Numbered from the stretch's first letter, positions 17,917 to 26,810 are shown. The stretch is DNA of 64,000 bases from Streptomyces sp. SID8352 (GCF_009862265.1 NZ_WWGX01000093.1:29605-93604), one strand, 5' to 3'. The notes: generated by a model from the letters alone, not told the origin. A program made the numbers and translations.

Positions 17917-17952
17917 AGAGGACTAGACCAGTGAGTCAATAGGTATGGACCA
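17917..17952 (-). promoter_or_regulatory. Paired chitinase-type direct repeats / DasR-like (dre) site
   Basis: On the minus strand TGGTCCATACC (17952-17942) and TGGTCTAGTCC (17930-17920) form a direct repeat spaced 22 bp, two helical turns, just upstream of the chitinase start. This is the classic 12-bp direct-repeat arrangement of Streptomyces chitinase promoters. The proximal copy, extended to 17917-17932, also matches 13 of 16 positions of the recalled DasR consensus ACTGGTCTAGACCAGT. Confidence 0.75.
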
Positions 17953-18115
17953 ATATCAAGGCTGCGTGAACATGGGGGAGTTGAGGGCGATACGGCATGA
18001 ATGGGACGCCTCCTCGTTCCGGCGCGGCCCCTCCGGTCGCGTTCTGTGAGCCAGCCCACACGGTGCGCCCGCATGGACGCCCCGCGGTCGTGGCACACTG
18101 GCCCTACCAGAAGCA

Positions 18116-18242
18116 GCGCACTCCGGGGTCGGTGAAAGTCCGAACCGGCGGTTACAGTCCGCGACCCGGTCGCCTCCAGCGACCGGTTGACCAGGTGAAA
18201 TTCCTGGACCGACGGTTAAAGTCCGGATGGGAGGCAGTGCGC
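18116..18242 (+). ncRNA. FMN riboswitch (RFN element)
   Basis: The conserved RFN blocks are present in order: GGTGAAAGTCCGAACCGGCGG, TACAGTCCGCGACCC, CCAGGTGAAATTCCTGGACCG and GGTTAAAGTCCGGATGGGAG. P1 is closed by GCGCACT (18116-18122) and AGTGCGC (18236-18242). The aptamer precedes ribE by 150 nt; FMN binding is expected to reduce expression of the riboflavin operon. The 150-nt platform is GC-rich and ends in the AGGAGG ribosome site; whether control is by termination or translation cannot be told. Confidence 0.95.
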
Positions 18243-18391
18243 GGCGGGCGAGCACTCGTGCGCGCCGCCGACCAGTGGGACGTCCTTCGCGGGCGGCCCC
18301 TCTCCGGCGTCGCCCCCGGTGTCCTCCCGCGGTTCCTGCCCTCTCGGGCGGCCCCGGAGTCCGTGCCCCACGAGGCAGGAGGACCCGGGAA

Positions 18392-19006
18392 GTGTTCACC
18401 GGAATCGTCGAAGAGCTGGGCGAGATCACCGCCGTCGAGAACCTCGGCGACGCCTGTCGCTTCCGACTGCGCGGCCCCGTCGCCACCGAGGACGCCGCCC
18501 ACGGCGACTCCATCGCCGTCAACGGGGTGTGCCTCACCGTCGTCGACCACGAGGGCGACGAGTTCACCGCCGACGTGATGGCCGAGACCCTGAACCGCTC
18601 CAGCCTGGGCGCCCTCGCCGTGGGCTCCCGCGTCAACCTGGAGCGACCCACCGCCGTCGGCGCCCGGCTCGGCGGTCACATCGTCCAGGGCCACGTGGAC
18701 GGCACCGGAGAGATCCTCGCCCGCGAACCCTCGGAGCACTGGGAGGTGGTGCGGATCTCCCTGCCCGCCGGCCTCTCCCGCTACGTCGTCGAGAAAGGCT
18801 CCATCACCGTCGACGGCATCAGCCTCACGGTCGTCGAGGCGGGCCCCGACTTCTTCACCGTCAGCCTCATCCCCACCACCCTCGCCCTGACCACGCTCGG
18901 CCTCAAGCAGCCCGGCGCCCCGGTCAACCTGGAGGTGGACGTCATCGCCAAGTACGTCGAGCGGCTGCTCGGCGCCGGGCCCGCCGGACAGGGGGATCCC
19001 CGGTGA
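18392..19006 (+). CDS. ribE: Riboflavin synthase
   Basis: Converts two 6,7-dimethyl-8-ribityllumazine molecules to riboflavin and 5-amino-6-ribitylaminouracil. The 204-aa protein has the internal duplication of the family: first half MFTGIVEELGEI to SIAVNGVCLTVV and MAETLNRSS; second half IVQGHVDGTGEI, VEKGSITVDGISLTVVE and LIPTTLALTTLG. GTG 18392 with AGGAGG 9 nt upstream gives the invariant MFTGIVEE start. First gene of the riboswitch-controlled operon; its TGA overlaps the GTG of ribM by the GTGA quartet. Confidence 0.96.
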   Translation: MFTGIVEELGEITAVENLGDACRFRLRGPVATEDAAHGDSIAVNGVCLTVVDHEGDEFTADVMAETLNRSSLGALAVGSRVNLERPTAVGARLGGHIVQGHVDGTGEILAREPSEHWEVVRISLPAGLSRYVVEKGSITVDGISLTVVEAGPDFFTVSLIPTTLALTTLGLKQPGAPVNLEVDVIAKYVERLLGAGPAGQGDPR

Positions 19007-19644
19007 ACTGGCTGAACTCCGAGGCGTTCGCCCTCCTCGGCCAGCGCATCATGTGGTCGGACATGATCGGCAACGTCATCGGGCTGCTCGGCCTCGCCCT
19101 CGGCTGGCGGCGCTCCATCTGGACCTGGCCCGCCCAGTTCCTCTCCGGCCTGATCCTCTTCACCGCCTTCGCCACCGCCCACCTCTCCGGCAGCGCCGGC
19201 AAGCAGATCGTCGTCATGGCCGTCGCCGCCTGGGGCTTCGCGCAGTGGAGCCGCGGTCGCCGGGGCGGGGACGGCTCCATCGACGTCCGCTTCGCCACCT
19301 GGCGCGAGCGCGGCGCCCTGCTCGGCCTCGCCGCTGCCGGCACCCTCGCGGTCGGCGGCCTGTTCACCGCCTTCCCGACCCTGTCCTGGGACCCCTGGCC
19401 GGACGCCTACATCTTCGTCGGCACCGTCGTCGCCATGTACGCCCAGGCCCGCGGCATGGTCGAGTTCTGGTTCGCCTGGCTCCTCGTCGACCTCGTCGGC
19501 GTCCCGCTGAACTTCGCCAACGGCTTCGCCTTCTCCGGCTTCGTCTACGTCCTCTACGGCGCGCTCGTCCTCTGGGGCCTGCGCGACTGGTGGCTGCGCT
19601 CCCGCGCCGCGACCCGCCCCGCCCCGGAAGGAGCGCCCGCATGA
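19003..19644 (+). CDS. ribM: Riboflavin transporter RibM (PnuC family)
   Basis: A 213-aa membrane protein of the PnuC family with about seven hydrophobic segments; WSDMIGNVIGLLGLALGWRRSIWTWP, EFWFAWLLVDLVGVPLNF and the VLYGALVLWGLRDW end are typical. PnuC itself takes up nicotinamide riboside; the version inside actinobacterial riboflavin operons is RibM, a facilitator of riboflavin (and roseoflavin) uptake. It overlaps ribE by GTGA and ribBA by ATGA, so translation of the three is coupled, and the FMN riboswitch should control it. Assignment as RibM rests on operon position plus family. Confidence 0.9.
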   Translation: MNWLNSEAFALLGQRIMWSDMIGNVIGLLGLALGWRRSIWTWPAQFLSGLILFTAFATAHLSGSAGKQIVVMAVAAWGFAQWSRGRRGGDGSIDVRFATWRERGALLGLAAAGTLAVGGLFTAFPTLSWDPWPDAYIFVGTVVAMYAQARGMVEFWFAWLLVDLVGVPLNFANGFAFSGFVYVLYGALVLWGLRDWWLRSRAATRPAPEGAPA

Positions 19645-21005
19645 CCATCGCACCCCTCCTCGGCACCGCCGACGGCCTCGGCCGGCTCGACCGGCTCGAC
19701 GACCCCGACGGCCTCACCCTGGACCCGGTCGCCCGGGCCATCGACGACATCGCCGCCGGACGCCCCGTCGTGGTCGTCGACGACGAGGACCGGGAGAACG
19801 AGGGCGACCTCGTGATCGCCGCCGAGAAGGCGACCGAGGAGATCGTCGCCTTCATGATGAGCGAGTGCCGCGGCCTGATCTGCGCCCCCATGGAGGGCGC
19901 GGAGCTGGACCGGCTGCGCCTGCCGCAGATGGTCGACGACAACACCGAGTCGATGAAGACCGCCTTCACCGTCTCCGTCGACGCCACCGCCGCCCACGGC
20001 GTCACCACCGGCATCTCCGCCGCCGACCGCGCCACCACCCTCCGCCTCCTCGCGGGCGGCGCCGCCGGGCCCTCCGACCTCGTCCGGCCCGGCCACGTCT
20101 TCCCGCTGCGCGCCCGCCCCGGCGGTGTCCTCGTCCGCGACGGCCACACCGAGGCCGCCGTCGACCTCGCCCGCCTCGCCGGACTGCGCCCCGCCGGGGC
20201 CATCGTCGAGATCGCCGGCGAGGACGGGCGCATGCTGCGGCTGCCCGAGCTGATCCCCTTCGCCCGCAAGCACGGCCTGACGATCATCTCCATCGAGGCC
20301 CTGATCGCCCACCGCCGCGCCACCGAGCCCGCCCCCCGCGAGGAGGACGGCCCCGCCCCCCTCGACGCGCCCGCGCCCGTCGTCCACCGGGAGGCCGAGG
20401 TCCGTCTGCCCACCCGCCGCGGCGACTTCACCGCCTACGGCTACCGGGCCGCCGCCGACGGCGCCGAGCACGTCGCCCTCGTCCACGGCGACCTCGGTGA
20501 CGGCGAGGACGTCCTGGTCCGCCTCCACTCCGAGTGCCTCACCGGCGACGTCTTCGGCTCCCGGCGCTGCGACTGCGGACCCCAGCTCGACGCCGCCCTC
20601 GACCGCGTCCGGGACGAGGGCCGGGGCGTCGTCGTCTATCTGCGCGGCCACGAGGGGCGCGGCATCGGCCTGCTCTCCAAGCTGCGCGCCTACGAGCTCC
20701 AGGAGCGCGGACGGGACACCCTCGACGCCAACCTCGAACTCGGCCTGCCCGCCGACGCCCGCGACTACGGCGCCGGGGCCCGTGTCCTCGCGGACCTCGG
20801 GGTGCGCACCGTACGGCTGATGACCAACAACCCCGACAAGACCGACGCCCTCCTGCGGCACGGCATCCCGGTCACCGGCCGGGAGCCCATGCCCGTCCGG
20901 GCGGGCGAGCACAACCTCCGCTACCTGCGCACCAAGCGGGACCGGATGGGGCACGACCTGCCCTGGCTGGACACGGTCGCCGTGTCCGGCCTCGGCGACC
21001 AGTAG
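19641..21005 (+). CDS. ribBA: Bifunctional 3,4-dihydroxy-2-butanone-4-phosphate synthase / GTP cyclohydrolase II
   Basis: A 454-aa fusion. N-terminal RibB half (about 20-230): RPVVVVDDEDRENEGDLVIAA, the acidic metal-binding loop; MSECRGLICAPM; and TGISAADRATT. C-terminal RibA half (about 245-450): RLHSECLTGDVFGSRRCDCG, whose three Cys bind zinc, YLRGHEGRGIGLLSKLRAYELQ, and MTNNPDKTDAL. Both halves keep their catalytic residues, so both first steps of riboflavin synthesis are encoded. The ATG overlaps the ribM stop; GGAAGGAG is inside the end of ribM. Confidence 0.96.
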   Translation: MTIAPLLGTADGLGRLDRLDDPDGLTLDPVARAIDDIAAGRPVVVVDDEDRENEGDLVIAAEKATEEIVAFMMSECRGLICAPMEGAELDRLRLPQMVDDNTESMKTAFTVSVDATAAHGVTTGISAADRATTLRLLAGGAAGPSDLVRPGHVFPLRARPGGVLVRDGHTEAAVDLARLAGLRPAGAIVEIAGEDGRMLRLPELIPFARKHGLTIISIEALIAHRRATEPAPREEDGPAPLDAPAPVVHREAEVRLPTRRGDFTAYGYRAAADGAEHVALVHGDLGDGEDVLVRLHSECLTGDVFGSRRCDCGPQLDAALDRVRDEGRGVVVYLRGHEGRGIGLLSKLRAYELQERGRDTLDANLELGLPADARDYGAGARVLADLGVRTVRLMTNNPDKTDALLRHGIPVTGREPMPVRAGEHNLRYLRTKRDRMGHDLPWLDTVAVSGLGDQ

Positions 21006-21035
21006 CAGCGGTTCAGGCACGGCAACCAAGGAGAC

Positions 21036-21545
21036 ATGGTGAGCGGGAACGGCGCACCGGAACTGTCCGTACACGACGCGGGGGACCTCAGGGTCGCCGT
21101 CGTCGCGGCGCAGTGGCACGACCGGGTGATGGACGGACTGGTGGACGGCGCCCTGCGCGCCCTGCGCGACCTCGGCATCGACGAGCCGACCGTGCTGCGG
21201 GTCCCCGGCAGCTTCGAGCTCCCGGTGGTGGCCAAGGTCCTCGCGGGCCGGGGCTACGACGCGGTCGTCGCCCTCGGCGTCGTCATCCGCGGCGGCACCC
21301 CGCACTTCGACTACGTCTGCCAGGGAGTGACCCAGGGCCTCGTCCAGGTCTCCGTCGAGACCGGTGTCCCCATCGGCTTCGGGGTGCTCACCTGCGACAC
21401 CGAGGAGCAGGCCCTGGACCGGGCGGGTCTGCCGGGCTCCAACGAGGACAAGGGACACGAGGCGGTGACCGCGGCGGTCGCCACCGCGGCCACGCTCCGC
21501 TCAGTATCCGAACCGTGGCGCCAGCCCGGCCGGCACTACGCGTAA
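21036..21545 (+). CDS. ribH: 6,7-dimethyl-8-ribityllumazine synthase
   Basis: Condenses 5-amino-6-ribitylaminouracil with dihydroxybutanone phosphate, the penultimate riboflavin step; forms a 60-mer or pentamer. The 169-aa protein has VAAQWHDRVMDGLVDGAL, VPGSFELPVVAKVLA, ALGVVIRGGTPHFDYVCQ and FGVLTCDTEEQALDRAG, all family landmarks, with the active-site His in GTPHFDYV. AAGGAG precedes ATG 21036. It follows ribBA by 30 nt and ends the riboflavin operon; hisE starts 13 nt later, so read-through is likely. Confidence 0.96.
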   Translation: MVSGNGAPELSVHDAGDLRVAVVAAQWHDRVMDGLVDGALRALRDLGIDEPTVLRVPGSFELPVVAKVLAGRGYDAVVALGVVIRGGTPHFDYVCQGVTQGLVQVSVETGVPIGFGVLTCDTEEQALDRAGLPGSNEDKGHEAVTAAVATAATLRSVSEPWRQPGRHYA

Positions 21546-21558
21546 AGTGGGCGCCACC

Positions 21559-21831
21559 ATGTCCAAGAAGACGTTCGAGGAGCTGTTCACCGAGCTCCAG
21601 CACAAGGCCGCGCACGGCGATCCCGCCACCTCCCGAACCGCCGAACTGGTGGACAAGGGCGTCCATGCCATCGGCAAGAAGGTCGTCGAGGAGGCCGCCG
21701 AGGTCTGGATGGCCGCCGAGTACGAGGGCAAGGAGGCGGCGGCCGAGGAGATCTCCCAACTGCTGTACCACATCCAGGTGATGATGGTCGCCCGCGGGAT
21801 CTCCCTGGACGACGTATACGCCCATCTGTGA
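21559..21831 (+). CDS. hisE: Phosphoribosyl-ATP diphosphatase
   Basis: Second step of histidine synthesis: hydrolyses phosphoribosyl-ATP to phosphoribosyl-AMP. The 90-aa all-alpha protein shows KTFEELFTELQHKA, KVVEEAAEVWMAAEYEG (the Mg-binding EExxE helix) and EISQLLYHIQVMM. ATG 21559 is preferred to GTG 21547 because MSKKTFEEL is the usual start. Stand-alone HisE (not fused to HisI) is normal in actinobacteria. Followed by hisG after 58 nt. Confidence 0.95.
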   Translation: MSKKTFEELFTELQHKAAHGDPATSRTAELVDKGVHAIGKKVVEEAAEVWMAAEYEGKEAAAEEISQLLYHIQVMMVARGISLDDVYAHL

Positions 21832-21889
21832 AGTCCGACTGAGCCCGACCGCCCCTCCCGCACCCCACCACGCAAAGGAAGCCGACCTC

Positions 21890-22747
21890 ATGCTGCGCAT
21901 CGCCGTCCCCAACAAGGGTTCCCTCTCCGGCCCTGCGGCGGACATGCTGCATGAGGCCGGCTACCAGCAGCGCCGCGAGTCCAAGGAGCTGCGGATCGTC
22001 GACCCGGTGAACGAGGTGGAGTTCTTCTACCTCCGCCCCCGCGACATCGCGATCTACGTCTCCTCCGGCCGGCTCGACATCGGCATCACCGGCCGCGACC
22101 TGCTGGTCGACTCGGGCGCCCACGCGGAGGAGATCCTCCCGCTCGGCTTCGCCCGCTCGACCTTCCGCTTCGCCGCCAAGCCGGGCACCGCCGCCGGCGA
22201 CGAGGACCTCAAGGGCCGCACCGTCGCCACCTCCTACGAGGGCATCGTCGCCCGCCACCTCACCGACCGGGGCATCGACGCCTCCGTCGTCCACCTCGAC
22301 GGCGCCGTCGAGACCGCCATCGAGCTGGGGGTCGCGGAGGTCATCGCGGACGTCGTCGAGACCGGCACCTCGCTGCGCAACGCGGGCCTGGAGGTCTTCG
22401 GCGAGCCGATCATGAAGTCCGAGGCCGTCGTCATCCGCCGCGCGGGCGCGGCCTCCGACGAGTCCGCCGAGCCCAAGGTGCAGCAGTTCCTGCGGCGCCT
22501 CCAGGGCGTCCTGGTCGCCCGGACCTACGTGATGATGGACTACGACTGCCGGGTCGAGCAGCTGGAGAAGGCCGTCGCCCTCACCCCCGGCCTGGAGTCC
22601 CCGACCGTCTCCCCGCTGCACAACGAGGGCTGGGTCGCCGTCCGCGCCATGGTCCCGGCCAAGGAGGCCCAGCGGATCATGGACGACCTCTACGACATCG
22701 GCGCGAGGGCCATCCTGACCACGGCCATCCACGCCTGCCGCCTCTGA
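21890..22747 (+). CDS. hisG: ATP phosphoribosyltransferase (long form)
   Basis: First, feedback-controlled step of histidine synthesis: ATP plus PRPP to phosphoribosyl-ATP. The 285-aa length is that of the long HisG form with a C-terminal ACT-like histidine-sensing domain, seen as the region after ARTYVMMDYDCRVEQLEKA to the end. Catalytic part: RIAVPNKGSLSGPAADML, GRLDIGITGRDLLVDSG and the PRPP loop DVVETGTSLRNAGLEV. AAAGGAAG precedes the ATG. Downstream by 20 nt is a small PH-domain membrane protein, probably co-transcribed. Confidence 0.96.
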   Translation: MLRIAVPNKGSLSGPAADMLHEAGYQQRRESKELRIVDPVNEVEFFYLRPRDIAIYVSSGRLDIGITGRDLLVDSGAHAEEILPLGFARSTFRFAAKPGTAAGDEDLKGRTVATSYEGIVARHLTDRGIDASVVHLDGAVETAIELGVAEVIADVVETGTSLRNAGLEVFGEPIMKSEAVVIRRAGAASDESAEPKVQQFLRRLQGVLVARTYVMMDYDCRVEQLEKAVALTPGLESPTVSPLHNEGWVAVRAMVPAKEAQRIMDDLYDIGARAILTTAIHACRL

Positions 22748-22767
22748 GCACCACCCGGAGCACCACC

Positions 22768-23247
22768 ATGCCCGACAGCACCCCGGACACCGCACCGGCC
22801 CTGCCCGCCCTGCCCGTCACCTTCCAGCCGGGCCGCACCCGTGCCGTCCTGCTCGGTGCCGCCGTCGCCGTCCTCCTGACCATCACGGCGGTCGCCGTGC
22901 TGCTGCCGGGGCTCAGCACGGGGGAGCGGCTCAGCTTCGTGGTGACGGCCCTGCTCCTCGACTGGGTCCTGTGGGTGCTGGCCCGGCCCAAGGTCGTCGC
23001 GGAGGAGTCCGGCGTCACCGTCGTCAACCTGATGAGCCGCCGTCGCCTGGAATGGGCGGAGATCGTCCAGGTCACCCTTCGCGCCGGCGACCCGTGGGTG
23101 TTCCTCAACCTCAGCGACGGCACCAGCCTGCCCGCGCTGGGCATCCAGCCGGGCATCGCCCGGGAGCGCGCCCTCGCTGACGCGCGGGCCCTGCGGGCCC
23201 TGGTCGAGAGCCGCAGCGCGGCCGACCCGGGCCCGTCCCGAGGCTGA
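22768..23247 (+). CDS. PH-domain membrane protein of unknown function
   Basis: A 159-aa protein with two hydrophobic helices (about residues 28-50 and 54-72) followed by a small bacterial PH-like domain: VVAEESGVTVVNLMSRRRLEWAEIVQVTLRAGDPWVFLNLSDGT. Such proteins sit in the membrane with the PH part in the cytosol; their role is unknown. It follows hisG by 20 nt, so it may be the last gene of the rib-his transcript. A 21-bp direct duplication begins at its 3' end and crosses the stop. Confidence 0.75.
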   Translation: MPDSTPDTAPALPALPVTFQPGRTRAVLLGAAVAVLLTITAVAVLLPGLSTGERLSFVVTALLLDWVLWVLARPKVVAEESGVTVVNLMSRRRLEWAEIVQVTLRAGDPWVFLNLSDGTSLPALGIQPGIARERALADARALRALVESRSAADPGPSRG

Positions 23248-23281
23248 CCCGGACCCTCCCGAGGCTGACCCGGACCCTCCC
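23240..23281. repeat. 21-bp perfect tandem duplication at the end of the PH gene
   Basis: GAGGCTGACCCGGACCCTCCC occurs at 23240-23260 and again at 23261-23281, in 21-nt steps. The first copy includes the TGA stop of the PH-domain gene. Further degenerate GACCCGG motifs follow for about 60 bp. Confidence 0.85.
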
Positions 23282-24398
23282 GGGACTGGGCCCGCCTGGG
23301 TCCGGGACGACCCGGAACCCGGGACGACCCGGGACCGGCACGGTGCCGGGAGCCACCTGGCCCCGGGGCGCCCCGGAATCGCGGGGCCCACGCCTGTCCG
23401 GGGCCGGGCCCGGGGACGAGATCCGCACGGACCGGAACCAGGAACCAGGAGCCGGGAGCGCGCCTGGCCGGACCGGTCTGGCGCGGGGCCTTCCCCGGAC
23501 CGGGGTGCACCCTCACCCTGTGCCGGGGCCCACCGCACCCGGCTCGGACGGGGCCGCCGGGCCCCCTCGGGCCGAGCCGCCCCAAGGCATTCGGCCGCCC
23601 CGCTCCTCCTGGCGCCCCGCGACTCCGTCCTTCCCGCGCCCTCCGGCCGCCCGACGGACCCGCCGCCCTCCGCACCACCGGTCGCTCAACCTGCTCGGAC
23701 CGCCTCGTGACCCAGCGGCTCCACGGCCCCGGTCCCACCGGCGCGGTTCCCGCGCCCTCCGGTCCTGGCCCGTCCGCGTGCCGTGCCCCGGTGGTGTCGG
23801 GACGGGCGCCGGCACACGGGGCGGGCCGGAACCGCGCCCGCATCCGCACCGCGGGATCCGCGGGGCCGGAGCCTGCGCGGATCCCGTAGGGGGTGTGTCC
23901 GGGTCCCTGCCCGGGACGCCCAAGGGCCCCCGTCCGGGACATCCAGGAGGCTGTGCCCGGGCCCGGCCCCCATCCGCGCCCGCCGGAGGCCCCCGGTGCG
24001 TCCCGTCGGGAGGCCCCGTCGCCGGGACGGCCGTGTCCCGGACGGCCGGGGTCCGGTCAGGGGCGGGTCCCGTTGCCCCGGGGACGGCCCTCTGCCGCCG
24101 CCGAGGACCGCCGAGGACCGCATAGGGGCCCGGCAGGGGCCGGCCCGGGGTGAATCAGGGCCGGATCGGGGGCATCCACCCTGCCGCGGGCACCCTTTTC
24201 GTGATTAATCTGGGAACGGAGCCGCGGCCGTCGCGGCTCCGCCCCCGTCGCTCCGCCCGGACCACGGGGGTTCCAGCTATCCGAGGAGTGACCCCCTCCG
24301 GCGATGGACGGACCGTCCTGTAGTACCTGCGCCGCCCCCTCCCGACACCGCACGGAACGCATCCGTGCGCTCCGCGACCGTGCGGAGGCGGCGGCATC
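23248..24398. other. Large gene-free region
   Basis: 1.15 kb without a supportable gene; open frames are Pro/Arg/Gly-rich and lack motifs. It has degenerate GACCCGG/CCCGGGA repeats at the left, and an isolated AT-rich island (TTTTCGTGATTAATC, near 24196-24210) followed by a 9-bp hairpin GGAGCCGCG / CGCGGCTCC (24218-24226, 24232-24240). The island may be a promoter or protein site for the CNNM genes, and the hairpin a leader structure. Confidence 0.5.
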
Positions 24399-25730
24399 AT
24401 GACCACCCCCCTGCTGCTCCTGGCAGCCGCGCTCCTGCTCATCCTCGCCAACGGCTTCTTCGTCGCGGCCGAGTTCGGCCTCGTCACGGTCGAGCGCCCG
24501 GAGGCCGAGCGGGCCGCCGCCGACGGGGACCGCCGCGCCCGCCGGGTCGTGGCGTCGCTGAGGGAGCTGTCCTTCCAGCTCTCCGGCACCCAGCTCGGCA
24601 TCACCCTCACCTCGCTCGTCGTCGGCATGCTCGCGGAACCGGCCCTCGCCCGTCTCCTGCGGGGCCCGTTCACCGCGCTCGGCATACCCCGCGCGGCCGT
24701 GCCCGGCGTCGGCGTCGTCGTCGGGATGCTGCTGGCCTCCGCCGTCCAGATGGTGATCGGCGAGCTGGTCCCCAAGAACTGGGCGGTCTCCCGGCCCCTC
24801 CAGGTGGCCCGTTTCGTCGCCGGTCCGCAGAACGCCTTCGCCCGGCTGTTCCGCCCGGTCATCGCCGGGCTCAACACGGTCGCCAACCGGCTGGTGCGCC
24901 TGCTAGGCATCGAGCCCGCCGACGAACTGGCCTCCGCCCGCACCCCCGGCGAACTGGTCTCCCTGGCCCGTCACTCGGCCCGGGCCGGAGCCCTGGAGCA
25001 GGACACCGCCGACCTCTTCGTGCGCACCCTCTCGCTCGGCGGACTGACCGCCCAGCACGTCATGACCCCCCGCGTGCGGGTCAGCGCCCTGCAGACCTCC
25101 GCCACCGCCGAGGACGTGGTCAACCTGACCCGCGCCACCGGACTGTCCCGCTTCCCCGTCTACCGGGAGCGGATCGACGAGATCACCGGCATGGTGCACC
25201 TCAAGGACGCCCTCGCCGTCCCCGCCCGCCACCGGCTGCGGACCACCGTCGGCGGCATCGCCCGCCCGCCCCTGCTCGTCCCCCGGACCCTCCCGGTACG
25301 GCCCCTGCTCACCAGGCTGCGCAGCGAGCAGCCCATCGCGGTCGTCGTCGACGAGTACGGCGGCACCGCCGGGGTCGTCACCCTGGAGGACATCGTCGAG
25401 GAGATCGTCGGCGAGGTGCGCGACGAGCACGACGGGCTGGACGCCCCAGAGCTGGCCGCCGCGCCCCCGGAGGACGGCCGCCCCGCCTGGGACGCCGACG
25501 GGAGCTGCCGCGTCGACGCCCTGCGCCGCATCGGCCTCGCCGCCCCCGACGGGCCGTACGAGACGGTCGCCGGCCTGGTCGCGGACCTGCTGGGACGCAT
25601 CCCCGCCGTCGGGGACCGGGCGGAGCTGCCCGGCTGGCGGCTCTCCGTGCGCCGGGTCGGCCACTACCGGGCCGAGTGCGTCCGGCTGGTGCGCACGGTG
25701 CCGGTTCCCGCCCTGGAGGCCGCCCGGTGA
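24399..25730 (+). CDS. CNNM/CorC-type transporter protein (DUF21, CBS pair, CorC_HlyC)
   Basis: A 443-aa hemolysin C/CNNM family membrane protein, thought to move or sense Mg2+ or other divalent ions. DUF21 membrane domain at about 1-180: LILANGFFVAAEFGLVTVERP, LGITLTSLVVGMLAEPAL, MVIGELVPKNWAVSRP; CBS pair at about 215-345: HVMTPRVRVSAL, YRERIDEITGMVHLKDAL, VVDEYGGTAGVVTLEDIVEEIVGEV; CorC_HlyC domain at the end: PYETVAGLVADLLGRIPAVGD. All three domains are complete. Overlaps the next paralogue by GTGA, so the two are translated as a pair. Confidence 0.92.
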   Translation: MTTPLLLLAAALLLILANGFFVAAEFGLVTVERPEAERAAADGDRRARRVVASLRELSFQLSGTQLGITLTSLVVGMLAEPALARLLRGPFTALGIPRAAVPGVGVVVGMLLASAVQMVIGELVPKNWAVSRPLQVARFVAGPQNAFARLFRPVIAGLNTVANRLVRLLGIEPADELASARTPGELVSLARHSARAGALEQDTADLFVRTLSLGGLTAQHVMTPRVRVSALQTSATAEDVVNLTRATGLSRFPVYRERIDEITGMVHLKDALAVPARHRLRTTVGGIARPPLLVPRTLPVRPLLTRLRSEQPIAVVVDEYGGTAGVVTLEDIVEEIVGEVRDEHDGLDAPELAAAPPEDGRPAWDADGSCRVDALRRIGLAAPDGPYETVAGLVADLLGRIPAVGDRAELPGWRLSVRRVGHYRAECVRLVRTVPVPALEAAR

Positions 25731-26800
25731 GCGTCCTCCAACTCCTCTTCGCCGCCCTGCTGGTGCTCGCCAACGGCTTCTTCGTGGGCGCCGAGTTCGC
25801 GCTGGTCTCCGTGCGGCGCAGCCAGATCGAGCCGCTCGGGACCGCCCGGTCCCGGCAGGTGCTCCACGGGCTGGAGCGGCTGCCGCAGATGATGGCCGCG
25901 GCCCAGTTCGGCATCACCGTGTGCTCGCTGACGCTCGGCGCGGTGGCCGAACCCACCGTCGCCCGGCTGCTGGAGCCGGTCTTCGAGTGGATCATGCTGC
26001 CGCACGGGATGATCCACCCCCTCGGCTATGTGATCGCCCTGGCCGTCGTGGTCTTCTTCCACCTCGTCATCGGCGAGATGGTCCCGAAGAACCTCGCGAT
26101 GGCCGCGCCCGAGCGCACCGCGCTCTGGCTCGCGCCCGGTCTGGTGGCCTTCGCCCGCCTGTGCCGGCCGGTCACCCTGGCCCTCGGCGCCTGCGCCCGG
26201 GCCATCCTGCGGATCTTCCGGGTCGAGCCCAAGGACGAGGTCGAGGCCGTCTTCACCAGCGAGCAGCTCAACCGGCTGGTGGAGGACGCGGGACAGGCCG
26301 GACTCCTCGACCCCGAGGAGCAGGAGCGGCTGGAGGACGCCCTGGAGCTGGGCTCCCGCCCGGTCACCGACGTCCTGCTGGACCGCGCGTCCCTGGTGAC
26401 GGTCGCGCCCTCGGCCACCGCGGGCGAGATCGTCGGGCTCACCGCCCGCACCGGGTACTCCCGCTTCCCGGTGGCCGCGGGGGAGGGCGCCTTCCTGGGC
26501 TATCTCCATGTCAAGGACGTGCTGGACCTGGAGGACTCCGGCCGGGCGGTGCCGCAGCACCTCTGGCGGCCCATGACGACGCTCCGCCCCGAACTGCCCC
26601 TCGACGACGCCCTCACCGTGATGCGCCGCGCCGCGACCCATCTCGCCCAGGTGGCCGACCCCTCCGGCCGGGTCCTGGGCCTGGTCGCCCTGGAGGACGT
26701 CCTCGAACTCCTGGTGGGCGAGGTCCGCGACCCCGCCCACCGCGGGGTGAGCCTGAACGGCCCACGGCCGAGCGGGGAGCCGGAGGAGGTCCCCGCCTGA
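25727..26800 (+). CDS. CNNM/CorC-type transporter protein, second paralogue (DUF21, CBS pair)
   Basis: A 357-aa paralogue of the preceding gene. It has the DUF21 membrane domain (VLANGFFVGAEFALVSVRRS, FGITVCSLTLGAVAEPTV, HLVIGEMVPKNLAMAAPE) and a CBS pair (about 200-335), but the conserved EYGGTxGVVTLED motif is reduced to DPSGRVLGLVALEDVLELLVGEV and there is no C-terminal CorC_HlyC domain. The GTG start overlaps the TGA of the first gene. Adjacent long and short copies are common in actinobacteria and may form a heteromeric complex. Confidence 0.92.
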   Translation: MSVLQLLFAALLVLANGFFVGAEFALVSVRRSQIEPLGTARSRQVLHGLERLPQMMAAAQFGITVCSLTLGAVAEPTVARLLEPVFEWIMLPHGMIHPLGYVIALAVVVFFHLVIGEMVPKNLAMAAPERTALWLAPGLVAFARLCRPVTLALGACARAILRIFRVEPKDEVEAVFTSEQLNRLVEDAGQAGLLDPEEQERLEDALELGSRPVTDVLLDRASLVTVAPSATAGEIVGLTARTGYSRFPVAAGEGAFLGYLHVKDVLDLEDSGRAVPQHLWRPMTTLRPELPLDDALTVMRRAATHLAQVADPSGRVLGLVALEDVLELLVGEVRDPAHRGVSLNGPRPSGEPEEVPA

Positions 26801-26810
26801 TCCGGCCGGC

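Noticed and set aside
23343..24125. 260-codon open frame in the gene-free region
   Set aside because: Pro/Arg/Gly-rich, no motif, no ribosome site, overlapped by equal frames on the other strand; expected by chance at this GC.
24304..24402. 32-codon frame ending in an ATGA overlap with the first CNNM gene
   Set aside because: No ribosome site at proper distance and no conserved look; the CNNM start has its own context. Kept only as a possibility.
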